From NCBI GenBank assembly GCA_035772405.1, contig JAYKKM010000047.1, positions 531,501 to 595,500 on the forward strand: DNA of 64,000 nucleotides, in the 5' to 3' direction. This document shows, one piece after another, positions 35,212 to 48,300 of this stretch. How positions within the stretch are numbered: the first letter of the stretch is position 1; each line of letters starts with the position of its first letter. A program made the position numbers and the translations under genes. This DNA is from Chrysogorgia sp. JL179-B06. Its lineage: Eukaryota; Cnidaria; Anthozoa; Scleralcyonacea; Chrysogorgiidae. Below the pieces are notes generated by a model that saw only the letters and a program-made list of their open reading frames with translations, made no database searches and was not told where the DNA came from.

Positions 35212-35361
35212 TAGGAAATAAGGAGAGGGCGTGCACCAATGGTGCTATATAGTCTGGCCAATCTGATTTCTTGTCGCAATCGAGGGTGCCGAGCATGTTA
35301 AGCAGGGTCCGATTGAAACGTTCGGTCTGGCCGTTACCTTGAGGGTGGTAAGGCGTAGTTC

Positions 35362-37099
35362 CCCAGCGGGCAAAAAGACGTCGATTCAACGTTGAAACGA
35401 CGTCGCTCTTCGACGTCGATTCGACGTTGAAAAAAAGTTGAAAACGCAAATTGGATCGACGTTGTTTTCACGACGTCGAAACAACGTCGTTGAACGACGT
35501 GAAATCGACGTCGATTCAACGTCGATTCAACGTCAATTCGACGTCGATTTTTCAACGTCAATTTCACGACGTTGAAACGACTTAACTTAACTTAACTTAA
35601 CTAACCTAAGGTTCCGCGACTAACCCGCTGCTCTAACCCGCCCATCTTAAATATATAGTAATATTTATCGTATATAATGAATTAGCAAAGGCACTTACGA
35701 ACTGTGATGGCTATTATTTTCGTTTTCAAATTTTTAACCGGCTAAGTTTTAATATATATATGTTATTTACCGGCTGGGAGGTCCGTACTGGAAAAATATT
35801 TTCCCGAAGTCTCAGAAGCGGCCCGAGACCGAAGGTCGAGGGCCGCTTCTGAGACTGAGGGGAAATATTTTTCCAGTACGGACCGACCAAAACGGTAAAT
35901 AACGTGTTTATTTTTTTCGAACAAAGTCAAAATAATTGCAATTTTTTGGCGCGAAAAGTTGCGAGAGGTCCGTACTGGTGTGATACGGACCTCGTACTCA
36001 GCCAATCAAAAGGCTCTATTTTAGTTACGGACCTGAGTTACGGACCTCAAAAAAAATAATATATAATATTAACAATCTGATTTCGAAGATTTACAAATTC
36101 AGTTGTTGAGCATGCAGACTGCAGTATTACAAGTTAAGAACAGAACAAAACTTTTCTCAACTAGACATAAAATATATGTTTAATAACTTGGACAGTACTC
36201 GACGATTCACAAAGAAAGTAAAAAAGGCAATAATACGATTTACAAAGAAGGTAAAAAAGCCAATAAGTACGGCATTCAGACTTAAAAGCGGCGGCTATAG
36301 TCGACAGCAGCATGAACGTAAACCTCCAGGTTTCTTCAAAAACAAATGGGTTCTTGAAGCATAGTCCTTGTGAATCCTTGTCCCTGATCGCCGACAAAGT
36401 CTTCGAACCGAAGGACACTTCAAATCCAACTACAGTTACAGTATAGTCTGCAGGTACCCTGAATATCTTTCGTCATTACTGGCTTTTTTCTCGCATGTCC
36501 GAGTTGCTATAAAGTAGGTTGCTTTTATACATACAAAATAAAGTAAGAAACTATAGCATTTTGACTCGTCTGGGATATATGATGTGGAAACGAAATACAC
36601 AATATATGATGTGGAAACGAAAATATTTTATCACCAATTATATAAGTAACTTGCTAGGCCAATGCTTGGTCGTTAAGTGAGGAGAGATTCGACAATACAA
36701 TATCGACGTCAATTCAACGTCGAAACATCGTCTGTTTCCGACGTCGATAACACGTCGAAAAGCAGACGTCGAAACAACGTCGATGTTTGGTCGTGAACCG
36801 ATGTGATATAACGACTCGATTTCGACGTCAATTCAACGTTGAAACAACGTCTGTTTCCGACGTCGATAAAACGTCGAAAAGCAGACGTCGAAACAACGTC
36901 GATGTTTGGTCGTGAAGTGACGTGATTTAACGACTCGATATCAACGTCAATTCAACGTCGAAACAACGTCTGTTTCCGACGTCGATAACACGTCGACAAA
37001 GCGACGTTGTATCGACGTCGATATGACAGTGGTTGATCGACGTCGCGACCCGATTTCGACCGAAAATCGACGTCGAAACAACGTCGTGTGCCCATTGGG
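35362..37099. mobile_element. 1738-bp En/Spm (CACTA)-like non-autonomous element
   Basis: The tips CCCAGCGGGCA and the complement of CCCAATGGGCA form the terminal inverted repeat. Comparison with copy 1 (GTAGTTCGTGTC) shows a 2-bp duplication, TC at 35360-35361 and 37100-37101. Both subterminal zones (35380-35580 and 36700-37085) are dense with CGACGT and AACGTCGA words in both orientations. Short duplication, CCC-tips and subterminal motif arrays together suggest En/Spm. No transposase frame. An unrelated hairpin is nested at 35764-35905. Confidence 0.78.
35764..35905. repeat. Long hairpin nested in the En/Spm-like element
   Basis: Arms contain GGTCCGTACTGGAAAAATAT and the complement, around a GC-rich centre with CCGAGACCGAAGGTCGAGG. 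Similar GGTCYGTACT arms occur at 44662-44823. Confidence 0.7.
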
Positions 37100-37166
37100 T
37101 CGTGTCTTTTCTATCCCAGCTATCTTGCAGAGATCTTTGATCAGCTTCGACTCAAAATCGCGTCCT

Positions 37167-37440
37167 CACTCTTTCCCTCTATTTTGCTTTCCTTAGACCT
37201 TGTCGGCAATCTTCGGTCTTTCATAAGCTCCCTGTCATCTCTGGCCAACGAGCACACTTCCGTCACCCAGGCTGGCTCCACGTTGCCTTGCGACTGCTTT
37301 GGTTGTTGCACAACGGCCAACCGATTTCGTAATTTGATTTGCCCGCGCAACTCGCTTGGGGGACAGGAACGAGGAGAGCTCCTTCTCGCCATATCTAGCC
37401 GCTGTCGAAACAGGTACGCTTCAGGGCATGTTGTAAAACA
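37167..37440 (-). other. Possible Gag remnant joined to Gypsy copy 2
   Basis: A minus-strand frame in this GC-richer segment is basic and charged (SCPPSELRGQIKLRNRLAVV, then many K/R/E). Its position beyond a truncated integrase would fit an internal deletion bringing gag sequence next to integrase. There is no zinc knuckle and no diagnostic motif, so this is a guess. Confidence 0.3.
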
Positions 37441-37552
37441 TGGACTGATAAAACATGGACTGGACTGATAAAACATGGACTGATAAAACATGAACGCCTC
37501 CATGGACTGATAAAACATGGACTGATAAAACATGGACTGGTAAAACATGGTG
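37432..37552. repeat. Minisatellite, unit AAAACATGGACTGAT
   Basis: Seven or more units of about 15 bp with small spacing changes. Confidence 0.8.
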
Positions 37553-37780
37553 GGGTTAGCGATTATTTGTTAATGTAGACATCTCATATATGATGTCTAA
37601 TAATATTTCGACGAATTCCCCGAGCGGAGGGTCTATAAATGATAAATATTATACCGAAACAATCTTGAATGCTGTCTTGAAACGTCTTGCTGTTCCTCCA
37701 TTGTTTACAGGCTCGTCTTCGTTTACGCGCGAGTACTGGGTACGAGCGGGGTATTCGAACTCGAATTCCCCGCTGATTAC

Positions 37781-37782
<2 letters not shown>

Positions 37783-37823
<41 letters not shown>

Positions 37824-37929
37824 AAAATGGTTTATTTACAATTAAAAGTTAAATAAACCATTTTTAACTATATCATTGCTCCACAATTTTACTGTGTTGA
37901 GCTCTCTTGCTGACTAGAAAACTTCTACT

Positions 37930-37975
<46 letters not shown>
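37783..37975. repeat. Two (TA)n runs around a perfect hairpin
   Basis: (TA)n at 37783-37820 and 37939-37972. Between them, about 37820-37872, lies a hairpin with arms TAGTTAAAAATGGTTTATTT and the complement. Confidence 0.8.
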
Positions 37976-37978
<3 letters not shown>

Positions 37979-38036
37979 AAAATCATGTTTTTTAGTTTTT
38001 TAAAAAATTGTATCCACAGAATTTTTTTTAAATGAT

Positions 38037-38363
38037 CTAAAATGATCTTTTTTTTGAAGATCTAAAATTAGGGTAAGGCTGAAACACAGGAGATGAAGCT
38101 GAGGGAGTCTTTGTCATTTTAGCGATTGCCGTAGCAACTTTACTTTCCTCTTTCGAGCCCAACAGTCTGATAACAATATCTCCCAATTGCGGATTAAACA
38201 TAAATGGTCGAATTTGTCGAAATATCGCTTCGTATTCGGCGGTCTTTTCATCCCGCGCGTCATCTGCCAACTTTTGTAGAGCGGCAAAAATTACAGAAGG
38301 GTCTCTAAAGCGCGTTGGGGGTGGAGGCGAGGTGTCGAACCTGTGCCAGTGAGGTTTCGACAC
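38037..38363 (-). pseudogene. Gag-like protein fragment, copy 1
   Basis: 108 codons. A helical-looking segment (FAALQKLADDARDEKTAEYE) is followed by a basic end PYPNFRSSKKRSF. The related copy at 39230-39760 continues past NFRSS into a CCHC zinc knuckle, so this copy has lost its nucleic-acid-binding tail. The parent could be a retroelement gag or the small ORF of a DIRS-type element. Confidence 0.55.
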
Positions 38364-39229
38364 AAACGGCTGTTGATTGTACTTGCAAAGTCTTCAGTTC
38401 TTGTTTTAATTTATCAAGTTAAATACCAAGCTATAGTGAAAACAAACAGAGGGTTTGCATCAATAAGACTCAAGTAGCACGATTGTAAAGCAAAGTTACG
38501 TACATAGAAAAGGTCAATAAGGTAATCCGTAATTGCCTTGTTAAAATTACCATGGTCTATCATGCAAAACAAACAATAGATGTGTAAATACATCAATAGT
38601 AAAGTGAAGTCGCAGGACAAACGTAAAAATGTATAGTCCACTACCAGCTAGAGTCACGTTTAAAAAATTGGATCCACAGAATTTTTTTAAAATTTGCCTA
38701 TTCATTAATTAAACTAAAAGAAATGTTTAAATGCAAAAAAAATCGGGGTCACCGACTCGTTTGCGAAATAAATTAGATTAAATGTTCATTTTCGGCCATT
38801 TTGAAACGTCACTGTTGTCATAGCAACAGATGAAACACTTTAGCCATTAATAGTATCTGATGCCCTGAAAGTTATTCTATGCATAGCTTTAGTTTCAATC
38901 TTTTCCGAAATATCCATGGGCACTTTTCGAGATTGAAATTTGCATTTTGCCACCTTTCAAGAAACAGTAGGGAGCCACCTTAATGATCTATTCTTCTACA
39001 CTTACAATACGAGCTTCTTCACTTGGGAAAGAAGAACTTGCCCTTCGGTGACATATTTCTTTGGGCTTCTTAGTCCTCTGGCTTCTTCCACAGACTATGA
39101 TCAAAACACAGGACAGGGGGTCGCAGGCTCTGGGAACGAGATTGGATCAAGAGATGCTAATCCTAGCCTCAGTATTATTTTTCCCTTCCTGTTGCTGTGG
39201 CTACTTATGGCTGCAATAGTTGAAAGGCA

Positions 39230-39760
39230 TTAGCGGTTCATACAGTTTCGCTGGAAATGGCCCCGTTGACCACATTTGAAACAAACGACGCGGCCCCACA
39301 TTGTCATGCCACTACGGCCGCGAGAAGATCTAAAATTAGGGTAAGGCTGAAACACAGGAGATGAAATGACAAATCATTTCAGTTAGCGATTGCCAACAGT
39401 CTGATAACAATATCTCCCAATTGCGGATTAAACATAAATACGGCTTCGTATTCGGCGGTCTTTTCGTGGTTCGTTACCCGCGCGTCATCTGCCAACTTTT
39501 GTAGAGCGGCAAGAATTACAGAAGGATCTCTAAAGCAACTCTAAACAGTAAATACGTACCTAAAATGAACAGGTTTTGCGATTGGCTATATGGAACAAAA
39601 GTGGTTAGGTTAGGACATTGGTTTCTTTGTGGTTGATTCTATTGTTTTATTGTTTTAATCAACCAATCACAAAACTTGATAGTATAGGTAGGTGATGACC
39701 CACTCTAAAGCGCGTTGGGGGTGGAGGCGAGGTGTCGAACCTGTGCCAGTGAGGTTTCGA
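39230..39760 (-). pseudogene. Gag-like protein with CCHC zinc knuckle, copy 2
   Basis: Reading leftward, the segments match 38037-38363 in broken frames and then extend to CFKCGQRGHFQRNC, a complete CX2CX4HX4C zinc knuckle (Cys, Cys, His, Cys), ending MNR and a stop at 39230. Internal deletions and a 160-bp insertion (about 39540-39700, flanked by CTCTAAAGC) have destroyed the frame. Confidence 0.65.
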
Positions 39761-40209
39761 CACAAACGGCTGTTGATTGTACTTGCAAAGTCTTCAGTTC
39801 TTGTTTTAATTGATAAAGTTGAATACCAAGCTTTGAAAACAAACAGAGGGTTTGCATCAACTCAAGTAGCACGATTGTAAAGCAGTTGCGTACATAGAAA
39901 AGGTCAATAAGGATTAAGAAATCCGTAATTACCAATGCATGGTCTATCATGCAAAACGAACAATAGATTGTAAATACTTAAGATGCTAGATGATGTATGC
40001 AAATGCGCTAATCAATAAAGGTACTGACGGCGGTTTTGCAAGGAAAACAAAATACGGAGACTACTTCATGTATGCCGATTTGTGTGTCCCGACACAAAAT
40101 TTTGGTTAGGATTATAGTTGTGTTGGGGACAGGCTTACATGAAGTAACCAGCTTTAGGCATACCCCAAAATACATCAATAGTAAAGTGAAGTCGCAGGAC
40201 AAACGACAA

Positions 40210-40420
40210 CCAGATAAAATCACGTCTGGCCACTGCCAGGTAACATTACTTCTGGCCACTAGCAGATAAAATCGATTCTGGCCACTACCAGATAAAATCA
40301 CTGCTAGCCACTACCAGATAAAATCACTGCTAGCCACTACTATCGATACGATCAGTTCTGGCCACTACTAGCCTGCGTGCAGACCCCGCAGGCTAGGCCA
40401 CTACCAGATAAGATCAATAA
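40210..40420. repeat. Minisatellite, 26-bp unit TCTGGCCACTACCAGATAAAA
   Basis: Six to seven diverged units. One is interrupted by a short hairpin (TAGCCTGCGTGCAG...CTGCGGGGT-like) near 40370-40402. Confidence 0.75.
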
Positions 40421-40955
40421 TGGGACTATATACGGTATACGGCGGGCGACAAAGCATTGATACCATATATTGTGCACTATAATTCAGATTCCTATCAAAG
40501 AGGTGTGTCCAATTGTTTAAACCCGAAGGCGAGCAAAAATAGAACCGGCAGCTAAGGTGGATTAGTTTTGCTCGACAAAATACCCTAATGTTGTATAGGT
40601 CTTATCTTGACTTGAACAAGTAGTAAGCATTGGAATGACCGAATAGCCGAAGGTAACTTAACGTATTTTTCGACAGTGACTATCACTAAAGACGGAGGCG
40701 TTGTAAAGTATTAACAGCCGACCGTGGGCGAGTTAAGTTCCTGAAACTAGAACGAACAAACCAAGCTGGCTTGACATATAGTAGGGGTTTAACTAAAGAG
40801 AAGAACCAAATGACATGAACACATATTTGTACCTCTACATTAGATGGTTGTTCGCCCGGCAGTTGCGGTGTGGGAGCGGCGTCTTCATGGTTGCCGCCAT
40901 TGATGGTATTTGGAATGTCTAGCGTCTAGCTGAATATATTCACTCCCTTACTTAA

Positions 40956-41740
40956 AGTGCCTATGACATGAAAATTAAGTTTATCTTATTTGAAATAACT
41001 CTTAAAATAATTAAGAATATCAATTTAAAGCTTTTCCATATTTGACTTAGTTCGTGAGATATTTAGACTTATATGATATTCAAATGAGATGATCTATGAC
41101 GTCACAAGTTGTGCAATACATTTTAACATATTGGAAGATCGTGTATATCTTTAAGATTATTGAACGAAATCACTTGAAACTTTGCATGTCGATACAGACC
41201 ACTAAACGGAATAAGATCGTTCAAGTTTTAATGTTACAACAGTAATAGTATAGTTCCCAGACCACTACGTCTCTTTGAAAAAAATCTTCGTTTTCTAACA
41301 TAGTAGGCTTTGCACCAACGTCAAACTTCAGTTTCAAATTAGTTAAGTTAGTGCAAATCTACTCAACCAGTACCAATTCGAAAATGTTTCCCACCGAAAA
41401 GAAAACAAATAATTTTGTTTTGAAAATCAAGAGGTCTGGAATCTAATCATTTACCATGGCGGCCATAAAACTAAAACTATGTTCTCCAGTTTAGTGGTCT
41501 TTATGCACATTCAAAGTTCCAAGTGATTTCCTTCAATAATCTTAAAGATATATGCGCTTTTCCAATATGTTAAAATGTTGTGCACAACTTGTGACGTCAT
41601 AAATCATCTCATTTGAATATCATATAAGTCTAAATAACTCCACAACTAAGTGAAATATGGAAAAGCTGTAAATTGATTTTCTTAATTATTTTAGTAGTTA
41701 TGTTAAATAAGATGAACCAAATTTTCATGTCATAGGCACT
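40956..41740. mobile_element. TTAA-type foldback element D (785 bp)
   Basis: The tips are AGTGCCTATGACATGAAAA and the complement. Perfect TTAA lies on both sides (40952-40955, 41741-41744). TGACGTCA is at 41097-41104 and 41592-41599, each 141 bp from the tip. No coding potential. Confidence 0.88.
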
Positions 41741-41744
41741 TTAA

Positions 41745-42039
41745 GTACTCTTCGTTATTCATGGTTGCACTTAAAATAGTGTGAAGAGTATTCCGTAGTT
41801 GGCATCAGTGTGATGACTAGATACAAAAGGTCGCTATATGGATAGTTTTAAACTTACTACTAAGATTTTTTCATGGTAGTTCTTTACTTCTTTTCAAATA
41901 AATCCTTGTATCATAATTATCCTTATTATTGCGAATTCATATAAAGTGCGATCAATGATCTGGTGACAGATTGATAGCGCGGTATTGAGGTTAGCGTAGC
42001 CTGCGTGCAGTCTCGACAGCTAAGGTTAGCGCGGTATCA
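41745..42039. other. Non-coding stretch between foldback D and PHGDH
   Basis: No gene seen. A TAGCCTGCGTGCAG word at 41998-42011 recurs near 40370 and may be a MITE tip. Confidence 0.45.
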
Positions 42040-42238
42040 ACCAAGCGACTCTGAATACGTCACGTAGTAATTACTATATTTATCGACCAATGAGAATCCG
42101 GAGCAGGTCTCTCCCTAATGGCATGTGTTGAAAGCCATTACACGCTAGTGAATAACAAACAATTGTGATATTGTATTTGGTGGGATCATAGTCATACGTG
42201 TTCAACTCTCAGGTTCCCCTGCAGTTCTCGAAGACAAA
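42040..42238 (+). promoter_or_regulatory. PHGDH: Probable PHGDH promoter and 5' UTR
   Basis: Directly upstream of the start codon. It contains ACGTCACGT (about 42057-42065) and a CCAAT box at 42087-42091, with no TATA box at a plausible distance. The transcription start is not determinable from the sequence. Confidence 0.4.
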
Positions 42239-42379
42239 ATGGCTTTTCAGCTCAAGATACAGAATGTCCTCATTAGCGATAATCTCGACAACTGTTGTCG
42301 AGAAATATTCAGTGTAAATGGCATTAATGTGAAAGTTGATACAAAGTTGACTAAAGAAGAGTTATTGAAGGAAATCCCT
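42239..42379 (+). CDS. PHGDH: PHGDH exon 1
   Basis: 47 codons from [20 protein letters not shown] onward, ending at ...KEIP with a GTAAGT donor (phase 0). This start was chosen because it gives the usual short N-terminus before the first beta strand. Confidence 0.93.
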
Positions 42380-45300
42380 GTAAGTTTAATTTAACCTAGT
42401 TGCTTGACTGCACTTGTATCGCATTCACGATGGCTGTGGTTTTTAAATTATGCTCTTCAAGTTACGAATTTAGCCTGTAGTTATACCGTTTTAGCCTATA
42501 TCGATATTAGGCAGCGTGAATTGGGCCGTGAATAATTCTCCTGTTGTTCCCACAAAATTCTAAACAGTTTTGTTTGTGATTTTAGAACTATGATGCTTTG
42601 ATAGTTCGCTCAGCAACCAAAGTTACCAGCGAGGTTCTTCAAGCTGGAAAACGTTTGCAATTGGTTGGTCGTGCTGGCACTGGAGTTGATAATATTGATA
42701 TTCCATCTGCAACTAGAAATGGAGTGATTGTGATGAAGTAAGTGTGGATCCCCCACAGTCAGTATATTTAGGCTAAAGCCTGGTTTCCATTTGGTCGCCA
42801 GGATCGCAACGGTGTCATAATGGTTGATGTAATAGAGTGTCCATCTATAATCGCCAATGAGTAAAGACTGCTTTGCATACAGCAGACAAAAGAGATCGAC
42901 ACACTTTTACATCGACCACTATGACACCGTAGTGATCCTGGCGACCAAATGGAAACCAGGCTTTAAGGTCATATAGTTCTTATCAGCAGCGTAGCCAAGG
43001 GGGGGGGGGGGGGGGGGGTCTAGGGGAGCCTGTGCATTTACACATTTGGCCCTCCCAGTCCCCTGAATGTCTGATGCTAAATTCAAGTAAGAACTTATGC
43101 TTCTTTGAAATTTGAAGTGTGTTTCTGTTGCTAATCGTGATGCTGATAGGCTTACCAGTGGAATCAGCACTCACATGACGTTTAAACTGTGCAGAATTAT
43201 GCTTCCGAGAGCCTTTGGTCTTTTTGTCCAGTGTCAGTCAAAACGACCGAAGGCTCTACTGCATTGAATGCAAATATTGTGATCCAGGTTGGTCCAAGTT
43301 GCCATGAATATACAAATTAATCTTGTTATCAATTTTATTTAAACTTTTTTCAACCGGCTAGTGTCCTCATAGGGCTTCAAAAATTCAAACTTTTCTGGGG
43401 GATGACATACCCCCTACATTTCTCGTGGCTTACACCATGTAATCAATGCTTGATAATTCTAATCTATGTAGTAACTGCATTCCCAAATTATCTGTTGCTC
43501 CCCCAAAATTTTGATCCTTAGTCTATGTCACTGTTATGGTTTGAAACATAATTGTTGTCTCTTACAGTGTACATACTGTATATGGATAAATGTAATAGGG
43601 CCAAGTAAAAAAAAGAAATTATGTGGTTCCAGTTACATCTTGAAAAAAATTAGGGTAGGTAGGTTAAGATTTTATTTTTTTTAAGAAAAGTTTTTGGTCG
43701 CCGTCATCTTGTTCCATTATATTGTTGTGCAAGAATGATGGCCTGGGAACTAATTTAGAAAAATGGCGATTGTTACAAAGCCAGCGTCGGTTGCAGGTCA
43801 CGTAGTGATCTTATTTTACGATTATACCAGGGTAAAACTTATTTTATCATTAAAGTCTACGTAAAAACCTTTTTATGGCTAATAGTCCTTTGGCACAAAA
43901 ATATGTTACAAAATTTACAGGGTCGGGCGAGCTGAGCTAGGGTCAGTCAGGTAACCAGAACCACACAATTTTTTTTATTTGGCCTAGGGAAAGTACTTCA
44001 TTGTCATTGTTAATGTAATTAAGGGCAGTTTTCTCTGCTTACGTTTGGTTTGCCTTTTTCATGTCTGCATAATTGTCTCCTGTCTATGACACGTCTTAAC
44101 CCCAGTATACCCACATGTCCTCATTGATTGTCTTCCTTGGGTTCTTTGGTCTTCACCTAGTCATCATCATTTTTCCTTTCCACATGCCTGTACCACCTCA
44201 ATCTTGCTCTCCTTATTACCTCACCTAACCTTTTAAATACCCATTTGCTCCCTTGACTTCTTAATATTTACCTATTTATTTTTTACTCTTTACTATAACT
44301 TACTATTTGGTCATTACTGCTTACATGATACTGGTATCATATGAGTTTAGCTCCAGTATGAAAAGTAGATAGCAATTATATGATTCTGGTACAGAAAAAT
44401 TTCAATTATTTTTAATGTTCCCATAGTAAGCTTATTGTACATGTATAACAATCATTATTATACATTCAAATTTCAAACTTCATTCTTGTTTCTAATTGGT
44501 CAACATACTCCAGTGAATTTTCAATATCCGACAGGCGCGACGTCATTTCCACCGAATATTGTGAATTATTGGATGCAGGTGTCCAAAAAAAATAATTATT
44601 GGACGCTGATGACGTCACTAGGAAAAGCGCGTGAAAATTACAAAATAAAAAATGGCTTGTATTTACTACTTATTGACCGAGCGTGAGGTCTGTACTAGTG
44701 AAATATTGGACCGACGTTTTTATAGTACGGACCGAGCGAGCGCAGCGAGTCGAGGTTCGTGCAGAAAACGGAGGTCCGATATTTCACTAGTACAGACCGA
44801 ACAAGCGAGGTCAATAAGTAGTTTATTATATGACCACAAATGTTGTGAACGTTCTGTGAAAACTCTACAGTGTTATACTCGTATTCGCCACCATCTTTCT
44901 TGTGAACTAAACCAAAATGGCAGATGTTTTACAATTTTTAAAGTATTTTCCGTTTAGCTAGATTCCTAAAATTTCTATATCGAATAGCATTTTTCATTTG
45001 CTTTTGTTTGACATATTGTTCAAGGTTGTGCGTTAAGTATAGTTGAAAAAACCCACCTGAAATTCTACATTACCTGCCAGAAGTAAAATTATCTTATCAC
45101 GAACAATGTTACGAACGTTTTGGACATTTTAAAGTTTCACATAACGCGGAAACCTGAGCTATACATCAAATGAAAGCTTATAAAATTTCTAACAACATAC
45201 CTACACGATATCAACAATGAGTAGTTCTGAAATTATTATCCATCTTGTTGTGTATAATGACATGACTTTCATTTTGTTTATAAAATTCTCACTGTCACTC

Positions 45301-48300
45301 AACTGTCAGCGGTCCGGAACGGCAGATTCCGGACCGCTCAGGAACCAATCAAATTGCCGGATTTCACGTTCCGGACCGCTCACGAAAATAGTCATATAAT
45401 AAAGTAGATTACTACCAGACTGTCACTTTGTATATTTTTAGTAAGATTATTTTGAACAATGTATAATAAAATAATTATTGGATTCGGCTTACGCATGACA
45501 TCAAGAATTATCCAGACCTCGGTCAATGTTATCTGCCTCAGCCTTCGGCAGATAACATTGACCTCGGTCTGGATAATTCTTGATATCATGCTCAGCCTCA
45601 TCCAATAATTGTATATTATTGGTAATTAAAATAGACATACCTGTCATACCCATTTATCTCATAATGAAATCTCATGCCACCTTTACATGATACTGGCACA
45701 CAAATCTCTACCAAGTTAACTCAGTAATCAGCTCATGAACAACATCTTGAAAAGGATTGTAATAGAATCTGTATTCTATTAACCTGTAACCCAAGTTTAT
45801 GTAAGTATATATAAAGCTCATTCCAGTACCCAATTACTACAGTTGCTTGAGAGCCAAAAATTAACGCCAATAATGTACTCTGAAATTTACTTAAATCTTA
45901 TCTGGTTTACATGAGATTACTAAGCCATTACAGTGTAATCCCTCTCAAAGCAAAACCATGTGATTTTAGTTGCTTGTATATGTGTCTTTTCTCATTCTTT
46001 AGTACCCCAACTGGAAACACGCTCAGTGCAGCTGAACACACATGTGCTATGATTGCCTCAATGGCAAGGTAACAATAATGTAGTATTATAAACTAATAAT
46101 AATAATAATTTGATATTTAAACAGGTTAACTTTGTCAGCTATTAAAAGCTGTTATCAATGAAGGACCATGTAAAGATTAAGTAATATGCCTAGGATAAAA
46201 TCTAAAAATACTGAGAATTAGATACAAAGTTAAAAAGTTACATACAGGTATTATATAAAATAGAGATGAGCCGATTACGAAAATAGCCGATTACTGAAGC
46301 CGATTATTTGGAGGCCGATTAATCGAAATAATCGGCCGATTAATCGGTATCACTGATATATGTTTCCGCAATGTTTTATGGGATTGCTAGGGACGAACAA
46401 CATTTTCGAAATATAACAGAACTGGCTCGTGGTGATCATTGTGCAAGTTTTGGTTGTTTAAACGATCCGGAAATACCCCGAAATAGCAATAGCGCTGCGC
46501 ACAAATGACGTCAAGATTCATGTTTCTCCATATTTGATATTAATTCTTGCTCCCAAACAACAGAAAAATGTTCATGTGGAATCCTTGAGAATCAATTTCG
46601 GTTTATTTGGCCGGCTTTTGGTTTTATAAATAGCAATTATGCGCTACGCTATCACAGAAGAATTGCAAGATACAACAATTGTTATGTTATTAGTTTATTA
46701 AACACAGCAAACATAATTTTAATACCCACATTACAAAATCATTAAACTGATCAATACTCAAAGTTCCATTTTGGCAAATTGCGATACAAAAACAAAATAT
46801 TATCGCGGCTGCCTTTTGAAGTGATGTCGCTTGACCCAACGATCTTATTGAAGCACCATGCAGCGCTGCGACTCTTTTTCAAGGTGGAGATGTTCTTCGT
46901 CGTGACTACAGTACCTCAATCGAAGATCCTGTGAGAAGACGCCTCTTGCAAACGATTTTTAACGTAACACTTGTTACGGATATGTGGCAACATGTCACAC
47001 GAAAAATCATCCAGTCTGACAAAAATTGACATGTATGTGGATTAAAAATTGTAGACGAGCTAGACTGTCGGATTTCATTGTGAAATAAAGACTATTGTGT
47101 TCAATCATAGTGCCTCTGAATTTACGGACTCGCGGCATGTCGTTCGCGAACTTTAATGCACCGATTATTTTGCCGATTATTATGCAATAATCGGCCGATT
47201 ACCGATTATTTTAAATTGGCCGATTAATCTGCTTTGCCGATTAGTTTCCGATTAATCGGCTCAAAAGACTGTTGTTGTTTCATCTCAACTGGAAGCTGAT
47301 TATAAATAACTATAAGGGAACCTTGAAAAGCAAATGAACATGTACACCTTAACATGTAGGATGGCAACAGCAGTAAAAACGAAATATGAATGATTAAAAG
47401 AAACCACAGTTAACTGACAGTACTGACCAGGGGCGTATGCAGGGGGATCGCACCCCACTTTTGGATCCAATTAGCGACACAATTATACAAAAGCAACCCT
47501 GACCCCCCTGAAATAATTTCATGAGAGGTAAAACGACCCCCGTTTGAAAAATTATGCGTACGCCCCTGGGACTACTCGTACTCCACTTGGTGCTAGATGC
47601 GTGTTTTCGGACTTCCAAAAGGGTTATACCTGTAGATCTGTGTTAATTAGTCAATATTTATAAGGAACATCTCTCCGTGAGTTAACATCACCATGCCCTC
47701 GATCAGTGGCATTGTATACAGAACAAAGACTTTCTTTTGCATGAAGAGTAGATTTGTTGTCAATGATGTTGTTGATGAGGTTGCCATCTTTAGTACAACA
47801 TGTAGGTACCAAAAAAACAAAATCTCTGCTGGGTGCCAAATAAAAAACCTCATGTAGAATCAAATAAAGTTCCCAAGTTTGTTTTTCTATGTGGTACGAT
47901 ACTGTACTGTACATTAACATTCATGCAAGAGTCTAGGATAGCGCCCCTGATAGCCCTGCAATTTCTGACCATACGCTGTATGGATCCGCACCTAATTGGG
48001 CACAGTGTCCTGAACCAATTTAATCTTTGGAGGGTGTAGCACTGTCGGAGAGGGTTTTACGCTTATAGCTGAGGAACAGTTTACAAGACCCAGAGATCCA
48101 CCATGACGGGAGCGGTCTCATAGGTAGAGCAGCCCCAGGCTAGCCTAATCTCCCTAACTAACTTGTTACAATGTTGCCAATAATTACCCTCTCCAACGCC
48201 ACCCTCCAGCTAAGCTGGAGAAGAGATTCGAGGCACGAACCCTGCCCAAAGGCGTTTTCCAACCACATGAACACCTGCAGGATTAGACCAGGAAACGCGT

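Larger units (their letters stand above)
34348..37166 (-). mobile_element. Ty3/Gypsy copy 2 (C-terminal pol only)
   Basis: 34348-35361 and 37102-37166 match copy 1 from the 3' untranslated part through the integrase core, with a 1738-bp element inserted at 35362. Relative to copy 1 it lacks about 32 bp near 35227. Matching ends near 37166, so RT and RNase H are absent here. Confidence 0.88.

Noticed and set aside
44435..44957. 83- and 101-codon plus-strand frames as extra PHGDH exons or a nested gene
   Set aside because: They cross a long hairpin, have no matching splice context and are not needed for a continuous PHGDH frame.
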